Below, piece by piece: positions 50,901-60,800 of a DNA stretch of 64,000 nucleotides. Below the pieces are notes generated by a model. That model was not told where the DNA came from, searched no databases, and worked only from the letters and a program-made list of their open reading frames with translations. A program made the translations under genes and the position numbers. The DNA comes from Closterium sp. NIES-65 (lineage: Eukaryota > Streptophyta > Zygnematophyceae > Desmidiales > Closteriaceae). The stretch spans positions 1 through 64,000 of the forward strand of contig CANXME010000893.1 of NCBI GenBank assembly GCA_948144175.1, read 5' to 3'. Positions within the stretch are counted from its first letter, which is position 1, and the number at the start of each line of letters is the position of its first letter.

Positions 50901-53463
50901 CGAAAAAGAAACGCTTACAGGAGCAGAGATTACAGGGACTAGTGTGATGAGAGGAGAAGAGGAGACGCGTGGGTCTACTCAAAGGTCGAAAGACCCGGCC
51001 GGAAAGGGCACGTTCGGGAAGGGTACTCTTACCGGAGCAGATCTTACAGGGGATAGTGTGATGAGAGAGGGAGAAAGGGGAGAGGACGAAGAGGAGAGGG
51101 AGGGTGAAGGGGAGGAGCAGGCGGAGGAGGTTTTGGGTGAACGGCAGGGGAAGAAGGGAGGTGGCACAGAGGGGGTGAGAGTGGGAGAGGGAGAAAAGGG
51201 AGAGGAAGAGGAGCGGGAGGAGGAGAGGGAGGAGCAGGGGGAGGGGGGTTTGGGCGACAATATTTCTGTTACTGAGCGGCCGGGGAAGAAGGGAGGTGGC
51301 TCAAAAGGGGTGCGAGTGGGAGAGGGAGGGGAAGGAGGAGGAAGGGATGAGGTAAGGAGAGAGGAGGATGCAGAAAGGGAAGAAGAGGAGGGAGAGGAGG
51401 AGGCGGAGATGAGAGCAGAGGAGGGAGGAGAGGAAGCGCTTTTGCACAGCAGGTCTCCGGGTAAAAATGGGAAGGGTGGTGCAGCTGAGGGTGGGGTTGA
51501 TGGCGGGGTTGAGGGTGGTGCTGAGAAGGGGGCACTGGATGCAGAAGCAGCAGCAGAGGAAGGAGACTCGGTGGCAGATGGACGAGTACATGGAAATCCA
51601 ACACCAGCAGCAGAAGCAGCTCCTGCTTCCAAGAAGGATGCTGAGGGAAAGAGAGGAAAAGGAGGTGGTGCTGGTGATTTTAGGAAGAGAACAGATGGAG
51701 AGGAGGATTTACCTGCTGCACAAGAAGAGGGGGAGAGTGAGGATCGGGGTGAGGAGGCTGGGGAGAAAAGGGGAAAAGGATTCGTTGGTAGTGATGCGAG
51801 GAAAGGAACAGATGGAGAGGAGGAGAGGGGACAAGGTTTAGTTGGTAGTGATACCAGGAAAGGAACAGATGGAGAGGAAGAGTATGGTGCAGAAGAAGGG
51901 GCGAGAGAGGGGGAGAGAGAGGATGGGAGTGTGGGGGGAAGGGAGGAGGAGGGTGAGTGGGCAATGCCTGGAGACGACTTCGCTGCTGAAGAAGCACCTG
52001 AAGATTCACCTGAAAATTCACCTGAAGATGCACTTGAGGGTTCGGCTGAGGAAGACGAGTATCCTGCAGAAGGGGCGAACAGGGGGCGGGTTTCAGGTGG
52101 TAAGAATGCAGGTGCAGTGACAGGTGAAAGAGGAGCAGGAGGGTTTCAGGCGTCTGAGAGTGAAGGAAAAGACAGTCTGCTGAATGGAAAAGGAGCAGGG
52201 GCAGGGAGGCTTGGTGGGGGCGGTGGTGCTGGTGGTGGTGGTGATGGTAGGGGGGGGTCACCTTATGGGGGAGAGGAGGATGAGTATGGAACGCTTCAGG
52301 ATTTTGGTCCTTCCAATCCAAAAGCAGCAGCAGGAGCAGGGGCAGGAAAGCTTGGTGGTGGTGGTGGTGGTGGTGGTGGTAGGGGTGGTGGGGGTGGTGG
52401 TGCGGGTAGTGGCAGGGAGTCTCCGTATGGGGGAGAGGAGGATGAGTATGGAACACTTCAGGATTTCGGTCCTTCCAACCCAAAAGCATCAGCAGCAGAA
52501 GCAGCAGCAGGAGAAGCAGAGGAAAGAGGCACAGCAGCAAAAGCGGAGGCTGCAGCAGCAGGAGAAGAAGGAGATGAAATGTCCCAATCAGGAAGCTCCA
52601 AGGCAACTCTGCCCTCAGAGCAAGATCTCACCCCACCCTCCTTGCCTCCCTCCTTCAATCCCCCCGTCTCTTCGTCGTCCTCCTTGGAACCCTCTTCTGC
52701 TTCTTCTCCCTCCCTCTCCTCTCCCTCCTCCCAGCCCTCCCTCTCTTCTCTTCTTGCCTCAACCTTAGAGCCTGTTCTGGCTCCCTTTGCATCACTTCTC
52801 AGCACCTTCCTCCCTTATGCCGAGGCCCAAACAGCAGCCTTCTGTCTCCTGCTAGGCCTTCTCGCCGCTCTCGCACTCTCCCTCTGCGTCTGCTGCCTCT
52901 GCTGCTGCCGAACCGGCGAGGCCGGGGGCAGGTTCGGCGGGCTGGGAGGTCCGGCGTACGCGAAGGTTCCAGGAAAGGAGGTGGATTTGTCGTTGGCATT
53001 AGGGCAGGGGCCGAGTGGGCGGGGGAGGGGGAGTGGGAGTGGGGGAGGAGAAGGGTGGGAGAATTGGGATGATGAGGAGGGATGGGATGAGGAGAAGGGT
53101 AGTGGAGGGGGAGGAGGTGGGGGAGGAGGAGACAAGTTAGCACAAGTACTGGGCAAGGCTTTAGATACAGCTGCTGGTGGTGCTGCTACTGCTGGTGCTG
53201 GTGCTGGTGTTGTTGGTGCTAGTGCTGCTGGTGCCACTGGTGCAGGTCCTACTGGTGCTGGTGCTACTGCAGTGAAAAAGAACATTCTTGGGTCGATTGG
53301 CCGAACCAACGGAACAGGCTCGGGGAGAAACGGGAGTGGCAGCAACGGTGCCGATGCAGGTGGTTCGGGTGCTGCTGGTGCTGCTGCTGGGGGAGGAGGG
53401 GCAAGGAAGAAAGCAGGAGGGAAGCTGGTTGTGAGCAAAGGGAAGGGGCTTGTGAAGCAGTAG
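47919..53463 (+). CDS. Large low-complexity single-pass membrane protein
   Basis: Two exons, 47919-48008 and 48244-53463, joined in phase 0 (GG|GTAAGC ... TATCAG|GCGCTG), give 1,769 residues. Exon 1 encodes a hydrophobic leader (MTSVLLIVLHLSSVAPIW after two upstream Met), a likely signal peptide. Then follow Thr/Ala-rich, Lys/Glu-rich and Gly-rich disordered regions with repeats such as the two SPYGGEEDEYGTLQDFGPSN blocks (52257 and 52420). A membrane segment near 52830-52910 (FCLLLGLLAALALSLCVCC followed by Cys) leaves a cytosolic tail with ENWDDEEGWDEEK and a basic end, GKGLVKQ. I recognise no family; a cell-surface anchor or scaffold is only inferred from topology. The 5.2-kb open frame is intact. 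The 235-nt intron has no exon-edge copies. Confidence -1.
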
Positions 53464-53990
53464 CATCAGTGCTATTGGCGATGCTGGTGCTTCTGCTGGC
53501 GCTGGTGGTGCTGCTGCTGGTGTTGGTGGTGGTGCTGCTGCTGCTGATGGGGGAGGAGGGGCAAGGAAGAAACCAGGAGGAAAGCCGGGTGTGAGCAAAG
53601 GGAAGGGGCTTGTGAAACAATAGCCTCTGGCTTGAAATTGGGAGAAGAGGAGGAAAACAGCTGGTGAAACAGCAGTTTTTCACTTGTGGAGTTGTAAGAA
53701 AGTGGAGTGCAAGTACGGTAGTAGGACAGCAATTGGAGTGATGCTGATGGCTCAGGGTGGTGATGCTTCTGCTGGTGGTGCTGCTGGTAGTTTTGGTGCT
53801 TCTGCTGCTGCTGTTTGCATCGCTGCTAGTGCTGCGTGTGCTGCTGCTGCTGCTGCTGCTGCTTTCAGTGCTACGGTGATGCTGCTGCTGCTGGTTCTGG
53901 CAGTGCTGTTAAGGCAGAGGGCCAAGAAAGAGAACAGGAGGAAAGCTGGTTGTGGCGCGAACAGTTGCTCCAATCCTAGCCGTGGGACTC
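53464..53990 (+). repeat. Two decaying copies of the coding 3' end beyond the stop codon
   Basis: Right after the TAG, a second copy of the last part of the reading frame appears (GGGGARKKPGGKPGVSKGKGLVKQ and its own TAG, ending at 53622). A third, more decayed copy follows (GCCAAGAAAGAGAACAGGAG, about 53921-53960). This is the same donor-side rule seen at exon ends, here at the end of the last exon. Confidence -1.
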
Positions 53991-54100
53991 TCATCCAATA
54001 AGCATTGGGATCTCATGTGTCAAATTCGTCTTGACCTTGCGCGTAGGGAAATTCAAATCTAGACAGAGTCTGTGAATTTGGATCTGATATGTAGCTGGTA

Positions 54101-54120
54101 CCGTATTCTCCCGGACATAA
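54101..54120 (+). repeat. Transposon left terminal inverted repeat
   Basis: Perfect 20-bp match to the complement of 57002-57021; TA target duplication immediately outside at 54099-54100. Confidence -1.
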
Positions 54121-54665
54121 CACCCGGGGGTATTATGATAACTACAGGGAAAAAAGGGGGGGGGTCCTCTCAACAGAAATTCCTATATAATACCCGGGTC
54201 TTATTATATGGTACATTTTTTTTAAGCAGAAAACAATGTGAAACAAAATCAGCTTCAATGGTTCACTGTTAGATTGTTGGTCAGGGCCGCAAAACCGAGT
54301 ATTCGAGGATAACGTGACCTTTCACTGGAATCTGCCACATGGCAAATTCCAGTGGGCCACTCTGGCACCTGATTCGGTATAAACAGAGCCAGCCTTGCGC
54401 TGCGAGGGTTCATGCAAACACTGGGGCCGGAATCGCGCACGGTGCTGTGTTATCCCTGTACCAGTCACGTCTTGACTGGTTTGGTCACGTCCCTGTGCCT
54501 CAAAAGGGTCTCTCCTCCTCCTTGTACAACGGTTCTAGTGCACGATACTACCGTAAACAGTGCTCGGCAGGCTGTGAGAGCGCCTCCGTCCTACACTAGC
54601 GAGGGTTCTTTGTTTATACGGTATGCCTTCCTTCCATGGCGGGTGACACCAATCTGTAGTAGAGT

Positions 54666-56719
54666 ATGGCTTCCTCTCCTGATTCAAGCAGTACAATAGT
54701 TAGGCGCCAGCGGCCATGTAACACTCCGTCTGCCGCTGCTGCACGCGCACGGACGTCGCCTCGCCCCTTCTTGCCCCAGCCGTCTCCTCCCGCTAGTAGT
54801 AGCTCCGATGCTTCTCGCCCTCCCCTTCCTCGGGTGTCTGTCCCCGCTTTCCCGGAGCGTAAGCGCCCGCAGGGTCAGCTGAAGCGCAACGCGGATTCTG
54901 AGCCACCATCCCCTCGCCATCGCATGACGAAGAAAGTACGTAAGGCGATCACCGTGAAGGAGAAGCTGCACTGGTTGAAGCTGCAAGACTCTCAGCCCGA
55001 CCTGGGGAATCGCGCCTTGGCGAAGCTCGCGAAGGTGCAGCCCTGCCAGATCCGCGAATGGAGGAAGATGAAGGAGCGGCTGGACGTCGCATCTGGCTGC
55101 CGCCGTCACCTCATGGGATTTGGCCGCAAGGCGAAGTACCCGTTCATGGAACGGGCGGTCTACCGCCACTTCCTCAACCACCGTGCGAAGGGCCTCGCCG
55201 TTTCGGTCCGCATGCTCCAGCAGTGGAGCTCCAAGTACATGACGCACCGCATGCCCTCGGTGAACTGGCGCGCGTCGTTCCGCTGGGCGACGCGTTTCCG
55301 CTCGCGCTGGCACTTGGCGAGGCGGGTGAAGATGAAGATGGGGCAGAAGTTGGCTGCCGGTAAGTAAAGCAACAGTGCGATTGTGATTGCGGGTTCGCCG
55401 TTTAACTTACACGTGCCGTGGCTCTGTTTGCAGATTGCAAGGCCAAGGTGGAGGCATTTTGGGAGTTTGTGCGCCAGATGCGCACTCTGCACGACTACCC
55501 GCTCGACCTCATCATGAACGCGGACCAGACTCCGCTCTTCTTGGAGATACCGGCAGAGCGCACGATTGAAATGAAGGGTGCACGTACGGTTCACGTACGC
55601 AGTGCAGGCTATGAGAAGGAGCGTGTTACTGTCATGCTGGCAAGTAACGGCGGGTGGGCTCAAACTTCCTCCGTACGTCGTGTTCAAGCGCAAGACCATC
55701 CCGAAAGTGCCCATCCCTGCCGGTGAGTGTAACACATCAACGTTCTTTTACTGTGCTCCTGCCTGTCATGCGTCGCAACTTACCACAACTCTCACGTTGT
55801 GCCGATGGCAGGTGTGGTGGTCCGTGCACAAGAGAAGGGGTGGATGGACGAATCTCTGGTGCAAGACTGGATCACCCAGGTGCTAGTGCCGTTTCTGAAG
55901 CCCCTGCGGGAAACCACCGGCCGCCGCAGGGAGGCGATGGTGGTGCTCGACTCCTACCGTGGCCACTTGACAGAGGCCGTCGGTCAAACGATGCGGATGT
56001 TTTGGTTGTCAAGGGCGGTCATCCCAGGAGGTTGCACACCGCTTGTGCAGCCGCTGGATGTGTCGGTTAACCGCGCGTTCAAGTGCGGGGGTGCGTTCCC
56101 GCTACAGCACATGGTTCGAAGATGTCGGCATCAACCAAACCACTCGCGCAGGGTGAGTTGCAGTCTTGAGTTCCGTTTGAGCAACATCGTTCTAGCATCA
56201 GCGCACACACTGCAAGTACACATTCTTGACTTTTCAACTCCTTCCCTTCCCACAGGCAACCTGAAGAAGCCGCCTGCGGACTTGGTTCTCCGCTGGATCG
56301 ACGAGTCCTGGAAGCTGTCGCAGAGGATCTCGTGAAGAAAGCGTTTATCACCTGCGGGATCTCCACCGCCATCAATGGCAGCGAGGAACACCTCATCCTT
56401 GCCCATATGAGGGACAAGGGTGAGGTGGAGGTGCTTGACGACGTAAACGAGCTGGTTGACGACGAGCTCGTCGTCAACCCCTTCTACGCCGAGGCCCCCG
56501 TTCCGGCCGAGGAGCTGCAGCCGGCAGAGGAGGATGTAGCCGCAGAGGAGGAGGAGGCGGCGGAGGCGGCGGCGGCGGCGGAAGAGGAGGAGTGGAACAC
56601 GCCCGAAGAAGGCGAGGGAGGCGGGAGTGTTCAACGACGAGGATGATGAGTGGTGGCGCGCCGACCGCTATGACGGAGAGGAGTGTGAGGAATGGGTCGC
56701 AGGGGACGATGAGGACTAG
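54666..56719 (+). pseudogene. DDE_1 transposase, frame-broken
   Basis: Four coding blocks separated by short introns (about 55362-55433, 55721-55811 and 56154-56255). Block 1 has a Ser/Pro-rich start from ATG 54666 and a helix-turn-helix/CENP-B-like region (KEKLHWLKLQ ... NRALAKLAKVQPCQIREW). The catalytic domain shows NADQTPLFLEIP (first Asp), MVVLDSYRGHL (second) and VQPLDVSVNRAF (third), in pogo/Tigger/jerky-like order. An acidic tail follows. Single-base frame changes near 55643 (extra A), 56085 (G run), 56320 and 56620 interrupt the frame, so this copy is unlikely to make active transposase. The introns have no exon-edge copies. Confidence -1.
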
Positions 56720-57001
56720 ATAGCACCAGAAGAAGCATTGTAGTGCAAAGCCATAACTACCGTAGTTGTGATGTTTCTGTTGTTTATGAGATGCTAGGTG
56801 CTGGTGCTATGTTTCAATACTAGATTGCACCCCTAACAGTGTGAAATATAAGACAAATATGCAATTGTGCCACCCATAACACCCCCCCCCCCCCCGGGTC
56901 TTATAGAGAATCACCCCAAAAGGGGGGTATAGTACAAACGAGGTCGGTTATAGCACCCACCCCGCACAAGCTACCCGGGGGTGTACTATTAGGGGTGGGT
57001 A

Positions 57002-57021
57002 TTATGTCCGGGAGAATACGG
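57002..57021 (-). repeat. Transposon right terminal inverted repeat
   Basis: Complement of the left repeat; TA target duplication at 57022-57023. Confidence -1.
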
Positions 57022-57039
57022 TAATGCTAAAAACTGGTT

Positions 57040-57850
57040 CAGATAAAAACAGGTGCAAAAACCTGGTACAAAAAAATAAATGCAACGAGAACAACTCCGC
57101 AATCACCAGCCCTCTCAAACCAAACTCACTGTACTTCATCCCCTTCTCCCTTGGTGATTCATTATGTGATCTTGGCAGCACAGCACCAGCATGAACATCT
57201 AAAAGACTGCATATTCCTCTACATCTCATGCAGAACATAAAAATAATCAGAAACCTAGGCATGCTAACAGAAACATGTGCTGCTAATAAATACGTGAAAC
57301 AACCTTCTCATTCAGTTCTAACGGCATCACCAGAACCAACCGCTTTCCTGAACACATACGATTGCTCAAAGTACCCATGCCTGCAACATCACAATAAACG
57401 AGCAGGAAAGAAAAGGAAGGAAAAATAAGTGTATAAAACATCGTGCATCCCCTTAGTTTCGAAGTCGTTTTGCCTGAGATAGTGAATCGTGCATCCCCTC
57501 AGCTCACCGGTAACAGTCTGTCACTCACCCATTTGTGCCGGCGAGTAGGCAACTCACCCGCTCTTCTCTGCAAACGCGATATTCCATCCACGAATCACCC
57601 ACTCTTGCCAGCAAACACGGGAGCGTAGCTGTACCGAAGCATGTCGTTCATCCCCTCTCTCTCAACTCGCGGGTGATAGCATGCCACTTAACCCTTCGCG
57701 CTGGCAAGACAAGTCCGTGATTCTCACCGCAGACAGCTCACCCATTCTTGCTGGCAAATACGGGAGCCTGGTTGTAGAGAACCATGTCGTTCATGCCCTC
57801 CCTCATTTCACAGGTAACAGCACGCAACCCACCAACTCTTGCCAACAAAG
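57040..57850 (-). repeat. Downstream copies of the gamma-glutamyl hydrolase last exon end
   Basis: On the minus strand, GMNDMVLYNQAPVFASKNG-stop (about 57750-57810) and GMNDMLRYSYAPVFAGKSG-stop (about 57600-57655) repeat the 3' end of the last coding exon, each with its own stop codon. A shorter fragment lies near 57540. From 57040 to 57500 nothing else was recognised. Confidence -1.
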
Positions 57851-57858
57851 TAAGCAGC

Positions 57859-60800
57859 TCACCCATTCTTGCCGGCAAACACGGGAGAGTGGTTGTACAG
57901 AAGCATGTCGTTCATGCTCTCATCCGAGGCTGGAGAGTGGGTGTTGCGCCGAGCCTCACTGCCATGGGGAGGAATGGGGAAGAGTGGGGAGGTGTGGGGA
58001 GGAGTGGGGAGGAGGGAGTAACAGGAGATCCGTTGTACAGAAGCAAGTCGTTCATGCTCTCGTCCGAGGCTGGATGGTGGGAGTTGCGACGCGCCTCACT
58101 GCCATAGGGAGGTACGTGGAGGAATGGGGAGGAATGGGGAGGAGTGGGTGAGGAGTGGGGAGGAGTGGGTGAGGAATGGGGAGGAGTGGGTGAGGAGTGG
58201 GGAGGAGTGGGTGAGGAGTGGGGAGGGTGAGGAGTGGGGAGGAGTGGGTGAGGAGTGGGTGAGGAGTGGGGAGGGAGTGGGTGAGGAGTGGGGAGGAGTG
58301 GGGAGGAGTGGGGGGAACAGGAGATTTGTTGTAGAGAATGTCGTTCATTGCTCTCATTCGAGGCAGGATGGTGGGTGTTGCGACGCGCCTCACTGCCATG
58401 GGGAGGATTGGGGAGGAGTGGGGAGAAATGGGAGGAACAGGAGAGCATTTTCAGAGAAGCAAGTCGTTCATGCTCTCGTCCGAGGCTGGATGGTGGGAGT
58501 TGCGACGCGCCTCACTGCCATAGGGAGGTACGTGGAGGAATGGGGAGGAATGGGGAGGAGTGGGTGAGGAGTGGGGAGGAGTGGGTGAGGAATGGGGAGG
58601 AGTGGGTGAGGAGTGGGGAGGAGTGGGTGAGGAGTGGGGAGGAGTGGGTGAGGAGTGGGGAGGGTGAGGAGTGGGGAGGAGTGGGTGAGGAGTGGGTGAG
58701 GAGTGGGAGGAGTGGGTGAGGAGTGGGGAGGAGTGGGGGAGGAGTGGGGGGGAACAGGAGATTTGTTGTAGAGAATGTCGTTCATGCTCTCATTCGAGGC
58801 AGGATGGTGGGTGTTGCGACGCGCCTCACTGCCATGGGGAGGATTGGGGAGGGAGTGGGGGAGAAATGGGAGGAACAGGAGAGCATTTTCAGAGAAGCAA
58901 GTCGTTCATGCTCTCGTCCGAGGCTGGAGAGTGGGTGTTGCGCCGAGCCTCACTGCATAGGGAGGTACTTGGAGGAATGGGGAGGAATGGGAGGAGTGGG
59001 GAGTGGGGAGGAGTGGGTGAGGAATGGGGAGGAGTGGGTGAGGAGTGGGGAGGAAGTGGGTGCGAGTGGGAGGAGTGGGTGAGGAGTGGGGAGGGGTAGA
59101 GGAGTGGGGAGGAGTGGGTGAGGAGTGGGTGAGGAGTGGGGAGGAGTGGTGAGGAGATGGGGAGGAGTGGGGAGGAGTGGGGGGGAACAGGAGATTTGTT
59201 GTAGAGAATGTCGTTCATGCTCTCATTCGAGGCAGGATGGTGGGTGTTGCGACGCGCCTCACTGCCATGGGGAGGATTGGGGAGGAGTGGGGAGAAATGG
59301 GAGGAACAGGAGAGCATTTTCAGAGAAGCAAGTCGTTCATGCTCTCGTCCGAGGCTGGATGGTGGGAGTTGCGACGCGCCTCACTGCCATAGGGAGGTAC
59401 GTGGAGGAATGGGGAGGAATGGGGAGGAGTGGGTGAGGAGTGGGGAGGAGTGGGTGAGGAATGGGGAGGAGTGGGTGAGGAGTGGGGAGGAGTGGGTGAG
59501 GAGTGGGGAGGAGTGGGTGAGGAGTGGGGAGGGTGAGGAGTGGGGAGGAGTGGGTGAGGAGTGGGTGAGGAGTGGGGAGGAGTGGGTGAGGAGTGGGGAG
59601 GAGTGGGGAGGAGTGGGGGGGAACAGGAGATTTGTTGTAGAGAATGTCGTTCATGCTCTCATTCGAGGCAGGATGGTGGGTGTTGCGACGCGCCTCACTG
59701 CCATGGGGAGGATTGGGGAGGAGTGGGGAGAAATGGGAGGAACAGGAGAGCATTTTCAGAGAAGCAAGTCGTTCATGCTCTCGTCCGAGGCTGGAGAGTG
59801 GGTGTTGCGCCGAGCCTCACTGCCATAGGGAGGTACGTGGAGGAATGGGGAGGAATGGGGAGGAGTGGGTGAGGAGTGGGGAGGAGTGGGTGAGGAATGG
59901 GGAGGAGTGGGTGAGGAGTGGGGAGGAGTGGGTGAGGAGTGGGGAGGAGTGGGTGAGGAGTGGGGAGGGTGAGGAGTGGGGAGGAGTGGGTGAGGAGTGG
60001 GTGAGGAGTGGGGAGGAGTGGGTGAGGAGTGGGGAGGAGTGGGGAGGAGTGGGGGGGAACAGGAGATTTGTTGTAGAGAATGTCGTTCATGCTCTCATTC
60101 GAGGCAGGATGGTGGGTGTTGCGACGCGCCTCACTGCCATGGGGAGGATTGGGGAGGAGTGGGGAGAAATGGGAGGAACAGGAGAGCATTTTCAGAGAAG
60201 CAAGTCGTTCATGCTCTCGTCCGAGGCTGGAGAGTGGGTGTTGCGCCGAGCCTCACTGCCATGAGGGGAAAGGGGAGGGAAAATAAGGAGGAAGGGGCGG
60301 GGATGTGAGAGGGTGGAGATGTGAGAGGGCGGAGATGTGAGGCAGAGTGGACGGGGAATGGAAGCAAGTTGAACGTGAGTGTGACTGTAGCGCGTGTGAC
60401 TGTAGCACGTGTGACTGTAGCGCATGAGTCCGTAGCTTGTGTGACTGTACCACGTGTGACTGTAGTGCGTGCAACTGTAGTGCGTGTGACTGTAGTGCGT
60501 GAGTGCAGTGCGTGTGACTGTAGTGCGTGAGTGCAGTGCGTGTGACTGTAGCGCTATTGAGACCACTTTCAACATACTTGACAAAGAAGTTGGCTACTGC
60601 CTGTCCCACGGCTATGGCGTGTGGTGTGTGGCAGAGTGATTAGTGCTAGTGACTGTAGCACTTGTGACTGTAGCACTTGTGACTGTAGTGCATCTGACTG
60701 TACAGCTAAAGAGACCAACTCACTTGACAAAGAAGTTGGCTGCTGCCTGACCCACAGCTATGGCATGTGCTCCGTGGGGTATGTGGTCCAACCCCCACTC

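Larger units (their letters stand above)
54101..57021. mobile_element. Tc1/mariner-superfamily (pogo/DDE_1-like) DNA transposon, 2,921 bp
   Basis: 20-bp perfect terminal inverted repeats, CCGTATTCTCCCGGACATAA at 54101-54120 and its complement at 57002-57021, are each bordered by TA (54099-54100 and 57022-57023), the target duplication of this superfamily. Inverted similarity continues imperfectly past the 20 bp (CACCCGGGGGTATTA). Subterminal CCCGGGTCTTAT motifs occur near 54196 and 56896. One transposase gene lies inside in plus orientation. The perfect repeats and target site suggest a fairly recent insertion between two host genes. Confidence -1.
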
